This document shows positions 23,483-35,000 of a stretch of DNA of 64,000 bases, piece after piece. The translations under genes were made by a program, and so were the position numbers. Every line of letters starts with the position of its first letter. Positions within the stretch are counted from its first letter, which is position 1. Source of the DNA: Alopecurus myosuroides (lineage: Eukaryota > Streptophyta > Magnoliopsida > Poales > Poaceae); the NCBI GenBank assembly GCA_028641055.1, contig CM054060.1, forward strand, positions 238,728,833 through 238,792,832. The letters are read 5' to 3'. The notes under the pieces were generated by a model. That model worked only from the letters and a program-made list of their open reading frames with translations, was not told where the DNA came from and did no database searches.

Positions 23483-24480
23483 TGATGCAGCACACCCCAT
23501 TCCACCAAGTGGACCAATGACAAGATCACGAGCAAAGGCAATGCACGACAAGGTGAACTCACTCCTCTCTCTTCATGCTTTCGGTGACTTGGTGAATGGT
23601 GCGGTACCTCATGGAAATACCCTTTGTGTGCTTAGATTTTACCCAACTATGAACCCTCAAGACGATGCTCAAGATGCCCAAGAACATGCTCAAGAAGTTT
23701 CCCAAGAAGCCATGGAAGATTCCCAAGAAGAAGCCCTCGAAGAAGAAGGAGAGAAGAGGAAGGAGCCGGAGTGCAGGAAAACCGACACGGACGGCCTCCA
23801 GCCCGGCCTAGGATGGCTACCCAGCTGAGCCGCCCGGCCTAGGCCAGCCTCCCTGCGCCAAGCCGGTCTCGACATAGACCCGCCCGGCCTCCAGGCCGGC
23901 TGCCCTGCCAGCTCGCAAAAGTGGGTGAAAACCCCCATTTTCACCCCACCTACCCTCTAGGATATATAAGGAGACCCTCATGGTCAGATCTAGGTTAGAG
24001 ATGAAATTAGAACTTTCAGCTTTGCTCTTCTATCCCTCTTGTGAGGCTACTCCTATGGTTGTACCTAGGACCGTATCAAGGCTACTCCTATAATTTGTAT
24101 CTAGGATCGTATCAAGATTTATCCAACTACCTATCCTTTCCCCTTGGGATTCATCTAGGAGTTGTCCAATCTTCCTCAACTAATCCTTAAGGTTCTATTG
24201 GCATGGTGGACCGGCCACGGGTGTGAAGCGGTTTCCGATAAGGTGAGTTCAGTTGGATCGATCGTTCCGTAGGCAGCCCTCGGGGTTTAGTTGACGGGGG
24301 ATTTGGGATTCTTCGGTACTTTCTAGTTATCTCCCCTCGATTGCCCACGTTTCCTCCTTGATTCTTCCCTGATTTTCCCTTGATCCCCTTCGTGTTCATC
24401 GTGCTCATCATCCATTCTTTGTGTTATTGGTCAATTCATGAAGATCGGGCCAACTAGGAGCTACCCCCTTCCTATCATCT
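23483..24480 (+). repeat. 5' LTR of element D (998 bp)
   Basis: Starts TGATGCAGCACACCCC, ends CTATCATCT directly before the primer site. A TATA box GATATATAAGG lies near 23960. The first 345 bp contain the CR-like pol tail (GPMTRSRAKAMHDKVNSLLSL) and an acidic repeat-rich extension ending at 23828; this is copied from the 3' LTR and is not an independent gene. Confidence 0.85.
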
Positions 24481-25650
24481 AGTATCAGCAGCTAGATTGA
24501 CACGAATTTTACCCCCACTCCCTTCTTTTCAGCCAATTTTTCTTCTACCACCATAAATTTGAAAATTTCACCAAAAATAGCCAAAAAGGGATTTCGACCG
24601 ATCTGTGGATTTTTTGCGTTTTTCGTGGTTTTTGTTCCGGTGATTTTTTGCCAAAGACCATTTCCCACCTTTCTATTCAGCCACTTTCCTCGAATTTGTC
24701 CAAAAAAATTCTAGGTTTTCAATGAATTTCGAAATTGAGCAAAAATCACAGAAAAATCCCGCTCTTCGATTTCTGGACAGATTTTGTAACTTGTTTTATT
24801 CGTCGTCGTTGACCCAAATTGAGTGAAAAATTGTCACGGGACGCCCACGACACCATCTACGCAACCACATCAAAGGATCTCCACGACATCGACATCCACC
24901 GACCGCAAGCCCATGATCATCAACAAGAGAGGTATAACTTGCTTTCGCTTGAACTAACCCATCCTTTGTGTACCTTTCCCATTCAGACTAGATCTTTTAC
25001 ATCGCTTGGCATCGCATTAGTGGAACCGAGAGTGTGTGTCAACACTTGTGAGAGCATAGCTTTGAGTAGGCATTAGAATTTTGGAATCATCATCAAAAAG
25101 CGAAAATAAAAAAAAGCAAAAGAAGAAAAAAATCGATGCCAATTGCTATCATTTGTAGGAACGTGTAGCTTCGAGTCGCAAAATAGAAGAGAGTGACCGG
25201 TTGCCCCGGTGCAAATATCGTTGCCTCTTATAGTTTGCGGTTTGAGCTAGCGTCCTCCTTGTGTTGGTGTGGCATTGAGCTTAGTCTTCGTTAGGAACAT
25301 TTCGTCTCCGCTCGTCCATTGCCCACACTAACCCCATTTATCCCTTGTGTGTGTGTCTGTTCCACTTTAGTTTCCTACACTAGGATTGGTTCTTGTGCTA
25401 AAATTTCTTTTCGGTTCTTCTTCATGTTTTACAACAAACTTTTCTTTAGATTTATCGTTTTTCCTTGCCACTTTCCTAACCCATTTGCCTTCCACATAAA
25501 GCGCGTGTGTGTTGTCGTTTGCGGTTTTCTTTCGATCTTTTTGGAGTCACTTTTCACATACCTCCCTACACCTAGGCTCGTACACTAGCCTCAATACGAC
25601 CGAAAAAAGTAACGTTGGGTAAGTGAGACATCCATTTCTTCATATCACCC
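24481..25650 (+). other. Primer site and leader of element D
   Basis: AGTATCAGCAGC at 24481 is a decayed form of the initiator tRNA-Met primer site TGGTATCAGAGC. The following leader of 1.15 kb is AT-rich, with no conserved coding. Confidence 0.6.
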
Positions 25651-28020
25651 TTGTGTGTTTTTGAGATATCTAGGGAAGAAGTATTCACAACTCCGAGCTC
25701 GGAGGATGAAGGAAACCCTTTCTTAAACGAAAATGCGTACAACAACTTCGTCACCCACAATGACCATTTCCAACTCCGTCGAGTTGTGAAGGACGGATTG
25801 CAACGCTATGAGCGTCGACTTCAAGAGCAAGAGGCTCGATGGAATGATTAACGCGCATCAACATCAACTTGGATAATCTTGCCAACCGCCGTCGATCATC
25901 ATCATCCTCAAGGTCGCGCCGCTCTAGCCACCAAACTCAAGATCATCACCAAGCTCATCGCCATGATCAAAACATCAAAATGGAGGAGGGTGGACAACTT
26001 CAACAACCGCAACCACCTCCTCAACAACAAGATCCTCGACAAAATTGGTATGAAGATAGCCCTCCATCACCACCTCCTCGACATTGCCAAGGCCGTGGTG
26101 ACCCTCTTCAACAACAACCGCAACGCCCGGACCTTTGACAACATCATCCACCACCTCCACAAGGCCACGCTCATGACTATGGCCACAATGGATTCATGGA
26201 AGGTGCGCGTCAACATCGAAGGCCACCAAGGAGCAATGCACGTCCCAACCACAATGGCCACCAAGATCAAGAACTTCCTCCACACCCACGCCGTGAGCGT
26301 CCTCAACAAAAAGACCGTGACGACGATGCTAGTGAACGCCGAGAAGAAATACTACGTCGCCAACAACTACCACATCCTAATGAACACCGACGTCATCCTC
26401 CCCATCATGATCCATATGAGGATGAACCATATGATCTTTCACCACCCATCTTTGATGAGGACCATCATGAGCGACCACATCGACAACATGGAGACAACAC
26501 CATGAGTGCCCTTCGCTTCAATGTTCCAAAGTTCAATGGTGAAAATGATCCCGAAGAATATCTTGCTTGGGCTCTCAAGGTGGACAAGATATTCGGCATC
26601 CACAACTTTAGTGACACCAAGATGGTTACCTTGGAATCTTTGGAGTTCAAAGTCTATGCACTCTTATGGTGGGACCGTCTCCAAGCCGAAAGAGTCCGCG
26701 ACCGGATTGCTCCTATTGCCAGTTGGAATGAGATGAAGCAATTCATGCATGCTCGTTTTGTTCCTCCACATTACAAGCGTGACCTATTCAAGAAACTTCA
26801 AGAACTTCGACAAGGTATGAATTCGGTTGATGAGTACTACAAGTAAATGGAGACCTCTTTGATACGAGCTCACGTGATGGAGTCTCAAGAGCAAACAATG
26901 GCCCGCAACCTCAATGGCCTCAACTATCCTATAAGGAAGATTGTCGAGTATCAACCATATGACAACATTGTTGCCCTTGTCTATCAAGCTCTCAAGGCCA
27001 AACGCCAAATTGCAGAAGATATCAAGTACAACAAATAAAAGGCTTTCTTTGCCTCAAGGCCTTCATGTTCTTCTCCAATGACACAAGCGACTACACCAAC
27101 CAACAACAAGAGCACCTCTAGAGGTTCCAATGCTACCAACAAGTCTCCACAACCGTTCAAGAAACAAGCGTCTCCTACCACCACATCTAATGCACCGCAA
27201 GTCGATTCGAACACTATCACTTGCTTCAAATGTGGCGGAAGTGGATACAAGTCCTTTGAGTGTTCCAAAAAGATGATCATGATTGTCAACCAAGATGGTG
27301 ACCGTGACTCCATGAGTGAAGCCGAATACTATGCCTTCTATCAAGTTGCTCTTAATTCCTTGGATGTGCCAAATGAAGATGAAGAAAGCGTCTATTGCGA
27401 TGGGGATAAGAATCCATCGCTAGTAGTGACAAGATTCCTTACTACTTCTCCTCAAGATGAGCATGATCAACGTTCCAACCTCTTCCAAACACGTGCCGAC
27501 ATCAATGTCAAATCAATCAAGGTTATCATCGATGGAGGTAGTTGCCACAACTTAGCGAGCAAAGAGATTTGCGACAAACTCCAATTGACTTACAATCAAC
27601 ATCCGCATCCATACCATGTCCAATGGATTAGTGACTCCGGCTCCTTCAAGATTCAACATATGGTGTCCGTGCAATTGAAGATTGGCCCCTATGAAGAAAC
27701 GGTGGAGTGCCACGTTGTGCCTCTAACCGTGTGTCATCTTCTTCTCGGACGACCTTGGAAATATGACAAGAGTGCTATTCATGATGGGAGTACCAACCAA
27801 TATAGCTTCAAGTGGAATAAAAAGACGTTTGTGCTTCGCCCCATATCTCCTAGACAAGTGATCGCCGACAACGCCAAGACCATTGCACGTAAACGAGAAG
27901 AGCTCAAGTCTCGTGGGATGAGTGGTGAGAGAGTGATCAACATAAAAGTGAGTGAGAGCCACAAGAAAAATATGAGTGGAAAAGTTACAAGTGTTCCCAA
28001 AGCCTTGCCTTACTTGCCAC
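25651..28020 (+). pseudogene. Element D gag-protease with several stops
   Basis: An N-terminal piece (25651-25851) is followed by a main frame with in-frame stops at 26136, 26844 and 27036. Recognisable parts: a His/Arg/Pro-rich region, the gag domain (FNVPKFNGENDPEEYLAWAL, LLWWDRLQAE, FVPPHYKRDL, LRQGMNSVDEYY), a CCHC-type knuckle with Gly-Tyr and Glu replacing usual residues (CFKCGGSGYKSFEC, no His), and a protease with DGGSCHNLAS and HLLLGRPW. It stops at the target site of the solo LTR and continues at 29413. Confidence 0.83.
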
Positions 28021-29412
28021 TAATACGTCTCCAACATATCTATAATTTCTGATGTTCCATGTTGATATTATGCCAATTGCTACATGCTTTCTCTCTTCTT
28101 TATGTAATTTTTATCGATTTTCCGGACTAACCTATTGACAACATGCCACAGAGCCAGCTCCTTGTTTTCTACTGTTTTTAGTTTCAGAAAAGTTGTTCTG
28201 GAAATATTCTCGGAATTGGAAAATTTGATGCCCGGAAGTCTTAGAATTCTCGAGGGTTCCATGGAGTCCCGAAGAGACCCGGATAGGGGGCCTCGGGGGG
28301 GGGGGGCAAACCCTAGGGCGGCGCCTCCCCCCTTGGCCGCGTCGGGGGCTTGTGTGGGGCCCCAAGGGCTCCACCGCCTTTGCACTTTCGCCTATTTATA
28401 CTCCTTTTCCACCAAAAACATTCGTAGCTCTGCCGCCGCCACCGACAAGTTTCGGGGGACAGATCTCTGCTCTGGCACCCTGCTGGGACGGGGAAGTACC
28501 CCTTGGAAGCCATCTCTATCGACTCCACAGCCATCTCCATCTTTGTTGTTGTCTCCTATGATGAGGAGGGAGTAGTTCTCCCCGGGGGCTGAGGGCTCTA
28601 CCGATAGCTATGTGTTTCATCTATCTCTCCCATGGTGTGATCTATATGTGATCGTGAGCTTTCTAATCTAGTTGAATTCGTAGATATTATTATTCATCTA
28701 TTATGCTACTCAAGTGGTTTTTGTTACGAGATCTCCGTAAACACTTTGATCACGGTGTAAAGGTGACAGTGTGTGCACCGTGTGGTTTAGCATTATATTT
28801 ATATTTTGTGTTGGATAACCCTATGAATATGTGGTGTTTGCGTGGAACCATCTGGGCCCATGGTGATAGCGTGGGGGTTACTTAGTTGGGAAAGTGCTTA
28901 CTCTGAGGAGTGTTGTTAAAGCCCTACGCATGGATTGGTGTTGTTATTCAACCGGAGAGTGGTTTGGAGTAGTATAATGAAGAGATGGTATTTATCAATT
29001 CAATTATGTTTTATTGTTGAGAGGGTCCACTAGTGAAAGTAGAATCCCTACGACTTATTTCCAAGCATTGAAACACCGTTTTCTGCCTGTTCTGCTACAT
29101 GTTTGCTTGCTGCCATATTTATTTCAGATTGCTATTATTACCTATAACCATCCATATTACTCACATTTCAGTATCTCTTTGCTGAACTAGTGCACCTATA
29201 TACCTGACAAGTATATTGGGTGTTTTGGGGCCACAAGAGACTTCTTGTATCTTAATTGTAGGGTTGCTTGAGAGGGATATATTTGACCTATACCTCCCTG
29301 AGTTCGATAAACCTTGGGTGATCCACTTAAGGGAAATTTGCTGCTGTTCTACAAACCTCTGCACTTGGAGGCCCAACACTGTCTACAAGAATAGAAGCGT
29401 GCGTAGACATCA
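28021..29412 (+). repeat. Solo Athila-type LTR inserted in element D (1392 bp)
   Basis: Starts TAATACGTCTCCAACATATC (family start TGATACG) and ends TAGACATCA. The flanks are GCCAC (28016-28020) and ACCAC (29413-29417), a 5-bp target duplication with one change. Removal restores protease-to-reverse-transcriptase continuity. It contains a 12-base G run (28295-28306), a TATA-like TATTTATACT near 28394, and no coding. Confidence 0.85.
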
Positions 29413-31495
29413 ACCACCAAAAGGGAGATCAGAGAGTTACGAGATGACCCATCCATCCTCCACTTTGTCCTCGTGTGCAAAGTGGAAGCACTTAAAACTA
29501 ACGACATGAAAAATTTCCCTCCATCTTTGTTGCCTTTGTTGCAGGAATTTCAAGACGTGTTTCCCGATGAACTCCCACCCGGTCTACCTCCTCTACGAGG
29601 AATCGAGCACCGCATTGACCTCATCCTGGGTGCGCCACTTCCAAACCGCGCTCCCTACCGCACCAACCCCGAGGATACTAAGGAGATTGAGCGCCAAATA
29701 TAAGAACTAGCAAGAAAGGTTTTATCCACGAATCCCTTAGCCCTTGTGCCGTTCCGGTTATACTTGTTCAAAAGCAAGATTCTACTTCCCGAATGTGCAT
29801 GGTTATCACCCTATAAATGCTATCACCGTTAGATATAGACATCCCATTCCTAGATTAGATGACATGCTTGATGAATTGAGTGGTGCTACTATCTTTTCCA
29901 AAATTTACCTTAAAAGTGGTTATCACCAAATTCACATGAGCATAGGAGATGAATGGAAAACAACTTTCAAAACAAAACTTGGCTTGTATGAATGATTTGT
30001 CATGCCCTTTGGTCTTTTGAATGCTCCTTCAACTTTTATGCGTCTTATGAATGAAGTTTTACGCCCTTTCATTGGAAAATTTGTCGTGGTTTACTTTGAC
30101 GACATACTCATTTATAGCAAATCTTTGCAAGATCACCTTGATCATATCTCTCAAGTACTGTTGGCTCTTTGCAAAGCAAAAGTTCTTTTCAATATTTCAA
30201 AATGCAATTTTTGCACCAACAAGCTTGTTTTCTTGGGATTTGTGATCTCTTCAAATGGAATTGAAGTCGACAACAAGAAAGTCGAGGCCATTAGAAATTG
30301 GCCTAACCCTTCTTTCGTGCGTGAGATAAGGAGTTTTCATGGCCTTGCCGGTTTCTATCGCCGCTTTGTGAAAGACTTTTCAAACAATTCTTGCCCTTTA
30401 TATGAAGTTACCAAGAATAATGTACCTTTTGTTTGGGGCAAAGCGCAACAAAAAGCTTTTGACGCACTTAAGAAATATTTAACCGAAGCTCCTTTACTTG
30501 TCTTACCGGATTTTGAGAAGACTTTTGAGATTGAATGTGATGCGAGTGGAATTGGAATTGGTGGCGTTCTTATGCAAAATGGACGTCTTGTTGCTTATCA
30601 TAGTGAGAAGTTAGATGGCTCTAAACTCAGTTACCCAATTTATGACAAGGAACTATTTGCTTTGGTTAGAGTCTTAGAAGTTTGGCAACACTATCTTTGG
30701 CCTAAATAATTTGTCATTCATTCCGATCATGAATCATTGAAATAATTGAAAATCCAAGCTAATTTGAACAAAAGGCATGCTAAATGTGTAGAATTCATTG
30801 AGTCTTTTCCTTATGTCATTAAGTACAAGAAAGGTAAGGACATTGTTGTAGCGGATGCTTTGTAGAAAAGAGTGTCTTCTTACCCGCCTTGACATCAATG
30901 TGATTGGTTTGGATGAGATCAAAGACTTATACTCTTCCGATGCTTTCTTTGGTCCAATTTTCGAGAAATGCTTGCCCAACCGAGGTTTCGGTGATTACTA
31001 CCTCCACAAAGGTTTCTTGTTTAAGGCTAACAATTTTGTATTCCGGAGTCCTCTCTTCATTTGTTGTTATTGAAGGAATCTCATGAAGGAGGTCTCACGG
31101 GACATTTTGGACGTGACAAGACCTACGCCATGCTCTCCAACCACTACTTTTAGCCTAACATGAGGCATCAAGTTGAAAGACACGTCAAGAGATGTTCTAC
31201 ATGTCTCCGAGCTAAGTCTACTTCCAACCCTCCTCGTCTTTACTTTCCATTGCCTATACTACACGCACCTTGGAGTGATATTAGTATGGATTTCATGTTA
31301 GGAATCCCACGCACTAAAACCAATATGGACTCAATCTTTGTCGTTGTTGATCGTTTGTCTAAGATGGCACATTTCATTACTTGCAACCAAACCTACGATG
31401 CTTCACATGTTACCACATTGTTTTTCTGGGAAATTGTGCGTCTACATGGTATGCACACTTCAATTGTGTCGGATCGCGACGTAAAGTTCACCTCC
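29413..31495 (+). pseudogene. Element D pol: reverse transcriptase, RNase H, partial integrase
   Basis: Reverse transcriptase begins after [17 protein letters not shown]; stops at 29701 and 29993 and a frameshift near 29710-29740 break it; YFDDILIYS near 30096 is kept. RNase H carries [12 protein letters not shown] and [15 protein letters not shown] followed by TAA at about 30707. The integrase finger ([15 protein letters not shown]) and first core Asp (SMDFMLG) are present, then coding ends inside SDRDVKFTS at the SIRE-type LTR. Closest to element B. Confidence 0.84.
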
Positions 31496-32063
31496 TGAAA
31501 GTAAAGTATGGGCACCTAGAGGGGGGTGAATAGGTGCTACGACCAATTTTAATTTTTCTTTCGATTTAGGCTTGACACAAAGGTAAATTCTCTAGATAAT
31601 GCGGCTACGGTGAATTTCCCTATATGACAAGGATAATGATAAACACAATGCAATCGATAAGTAAAGAGAGTGAGGGACGAGGTAACCAAAGTGAAGCACA
31701 CGGAGACGCGATGTATTCCCGAGTTCCTCTTTTTTAGGGGAGTACGTCTCGTTGGAGGGGTGTGAGATCACCACGAAGACCTACTCAACGCCACAAAGGT
31801 CTCACCCTATTCTTCGATTAAATCAGTCACAAAGGCCTAGTTCACCTTCCACTATTGAACCCCTTTGAGGCAGGGATTGAGTCCTTTACAAACAACTTGG
31901 GGCACACACCCACCACCAAATTGGGGGCTCCCAAATCTTCTTGAATCACCAACAAGTATCAAGATGCATAGGTTATCCACAAGAGGAAACCCTAGGCTAG
32001 ATCCCTCAAGCTTGAGAGGGCGAAATGAAGAACGGCTCGGTGAAGAAGTAGATCGGGGCCTTC
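31496..32063 (-). repeat. SIRE/Maximus-type Copia LTR fragment
   Basis: TGAAAGTAAAG at 31496 followed by CACCTAGAGGGGGGTGAATAGG is the reverse complement of the LTR end seen at 46430-46470 (CACCTATTCACCC...CTCTAG). The fragment is thus the 3' part of an LTR on the minus strand, cut on the right by sequence starting TGTCACACCCC. It interrupts element D's integrase. No coding. Confidence 0.7.
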
Positions 32064-35000
32064 TGTCACACCCCAGTTTTTGGAATCTTGTAGTGTGCTC
32101 AAGAAGACAAAAAATTAGGGCCAACGATTTTTTTTAATATCAACATGGTTGTTTGAACTAACATATGTTCATGATCTAAAACATATTTGCAACACCATTT
32201 TTTGTTTCTTGATAAAACCAATACAAGATGTTTCTGAAAAATATTCTTATTATTTTTCCCTGATGTTTTCCTATTATTACCTGAGTGGATTTTTATTCCA
32301 AGACTTGGATCATTCTTGTTTGCATATTAAAACAAACTTTTAACTTTGTTGTATCCAAGAAAACAAGTTTTCAAAATGATTTATAAAAGTTTTCTTTTAA
32401 GTTTTCTATGGAAAACAATATCTGAAAATAAAGCCAAGTACCTGTTTTCTACACTTGTTTTCACTAAGCTATAAATTGTTAGTTTATGATTCCTTGGCAT
32501 TTAATTAATCCTTGATATATATACTACCAAACTATAAGCTTACTTGTATTTTTGAACAAATAAAAACTACCTTTTGCTTGTTTTTTTTGTGGTATAAAAT
32601 TAAGGCAGAAAAAGACAGTTTTGAGAAACAGATAAAAACAGAAAGTAAAGCTTTTTCCACATTGTTTTCATGGCCTTAAATTATTTCAAAATTGTTTTAA
32701 AAAGTTGTTTATGAAAGTATATAACCTGGTTAACACATCCATACTTTTAAAACCAATTTTGGAAAGCAATTGAGCCTTGAAAGGAAACTCAACTTTTTCA
32801 CCTTTTATCTGTTTTCAACACTTAGAAAATTTCTAAGTCCTCAAGACTGAATTTTCTGAATATTTCTGTGAACAGTAGGAGATACACTTTTGCACCCTAG
32901 TTTTCTTGATGTTTCCTTGATATTTTGGAAGCATGACCATACCTAGTGTGTTGACCTTAGTTCCTACTCTAGCCAGCATGCTTTATCTACATTCTAGAAG
33001 CCTTGTGGACTAAGATAAAGGAGAGACAAGGGTGGTGACTAGGACAGGTATGGGCAGCACATGTGTTTACCTTTTTAACCTTGCCACTTGCCCCACTTGC
33101 CCACTCGTGGCCATTGACTAGGAGTAGGACACCAGTGCTCACTTTTGGAAGTACCAAAAACACCCAGAGCTGCTCTATGCCATTGGATGGCATCCACCCG
33201 AGCTCCCCAAAGTGCCCTCAACCTCACTCCCTCTGCTATATATGACCAGAGACCACACCCTTGCGCCCTGCACCTCCCACACTCCCTCTCTGCTCCCCTA
33301 GTCTAGATCTACCCGAGCCCTAGCCCCTAGAGGAACCCGAGCTCAAGCTCTAGCCGCTGGTGACCGCCAAGGCCACGGCGAAGCCCTGCCCGAGCCACTC
33401 CGTACCAGCCCCTCCCTCCACCCTAGGGACACTCCCCATGTTCCCCTGAAGCCCCCGGACAAGGTCCCGCACCCCCTAACCACCGGAGGCGCCGCCACCG
33501 TCCGTGGGCGCCGCCGCGGACGCCTACCGCGTTCCACCGCGTGGGGCCACGCCGCGCGTCGCCGTTGTCGCCCCTCGGTGCCCCTACCCTCCTACAACCT
33601 CCCCCGAGCCGCTCAGCCCTCCCTGAGCCCCCTCAGGTGAGCTATGGCCGTGCCCCTTTTTCTCTCCGCTCGGGTCAGTGAGAGTCTGGGAGAGAGGAAG
33701 AAGACAGAGGCGAGCCGTCGATCTTAGGATCAATGGCCACGCTTAAAAGCGTGCCTTCTCACGCCGGATCCCGAGCGCGCAGCGCGGCTGGGCCATGCAG
33801 CCCGCTAGATGGGCCTTGCCCACCCGAACCAGCCCGCGTGGCAGTTGTTTTTGTCCTTTTAAATTTTTGACAGAAAATTATACAATCACTCTGGGCTTGT
33901 GAAAAATATAAAAACTAAAAAATAAAATCCGAGAAAATTCATGGACCGAAAGACATGAAATCTAAACCATATAAAATATGCAGATCTACTTTTGGACAAA
34001 TATTTTGGGCACAAGAACTGTTTTGCCTAAGACTGTCTCTGTGAATGTTTTGACCATACCTTTTAAAATATGTAACCAAAGGGAACAAACTAAAATGTTC
34101 CGGATAGGTATTGAAAATATATATCCAATGAACCTAACCTCACATCAAGGTGAGTTACAGAATGAAAATGCCATCCATATTACTAAAATACGAGAAGGCT
34201 CTTCTATGAGTTTTATAAGGAGTTTAAAAATGATTTTTGAATAAACTCCAATTGGATGAGTTTGGTATTAACTAGATCTAAGTTTTCCTAGCTTAGATTA
34301 ATTTTTGAAGCTCTATATTAATTTTGGTGGACATATCTAGAAAACAGCACTTTTCTGTTTCTGTTTTTAATTATGTTTTTGTTTGAAATAGAATGTGTGG
34401 ATGTTTAATCTTGCTTCCTAGCATGTATAAAGTTGTTAGGACTTTTAATTAGGTTGTTTTCTTTCAGAACATCTACCTTAGAAAGTGTGCATGTTTGGAA
34501 AACTCAAATAAAAATGGAACTTGCTTTTGTTACTTTCTAGCTTTATTATTTGAAATTGTGTGTGAGCTAGATCTTTGTGTGTTTGCTTTAGTAATTTTGT
34601 GCTATGATTGCTTTGAGTCCAGTACCATTATGGTACTGTTATTTTTAAATTAATACCTCTGTTAGCTTTGCATATCTAGTTATAGTAAGGCATGTGTAAG
34701 CTTTGTTATTTAGATGCACTAGTATTGTTTTTCACTAGATTAAATAGCCTTATATTATTTATCTTGTATGCAAAGTTTTTCATGAGTAACTAGAGGCTTA
34801 GTACCTCCTTTTCCTTGGTATTAGTGGGCCCATAACCCACGGGTCCCATCGCATCTTGGTTGAGGATGAAAATCCCCAACCATACACATGTAGGAAAATA
34901 ACATGTTTTAATTATGTGGTTGATAGGATATTTTCCACCATGGAAAATGAATTGGTTGTTTTCACTTATGCAAGTGAGAAGTTTATTTCCTATTTGTAAA

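Larger units (their letters stand above)
23483..31495 (+). mobile_element. Element D: CRM-type chromovirus, 3' end lost
   Basis: Order: 5' LTR (23483-24480), degenerate primer site, leader, gag-protease (25651-28020), solo LTR insertion (28021-29412), then pol to the integrase core (29413-31495), where a SIRE-type LTR fragment replaces the rest. Same family as element B. In-frame stops in gag and pol show a dead copy. Confidence 0.85.

Noticed and set aside
23328..23828. A separate small host gene of 166 codons
   Set aside because: The frame is the LTR-encoded CR-like tail of the CRM family plus chance upstream sequence; the same tail follows pol in element B.
25869..26505. Overlapping His/Asn-rich ORFs as separate genes
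   Set aside because: They are alternative frames of the repetitive N-terminal gag region of element D.
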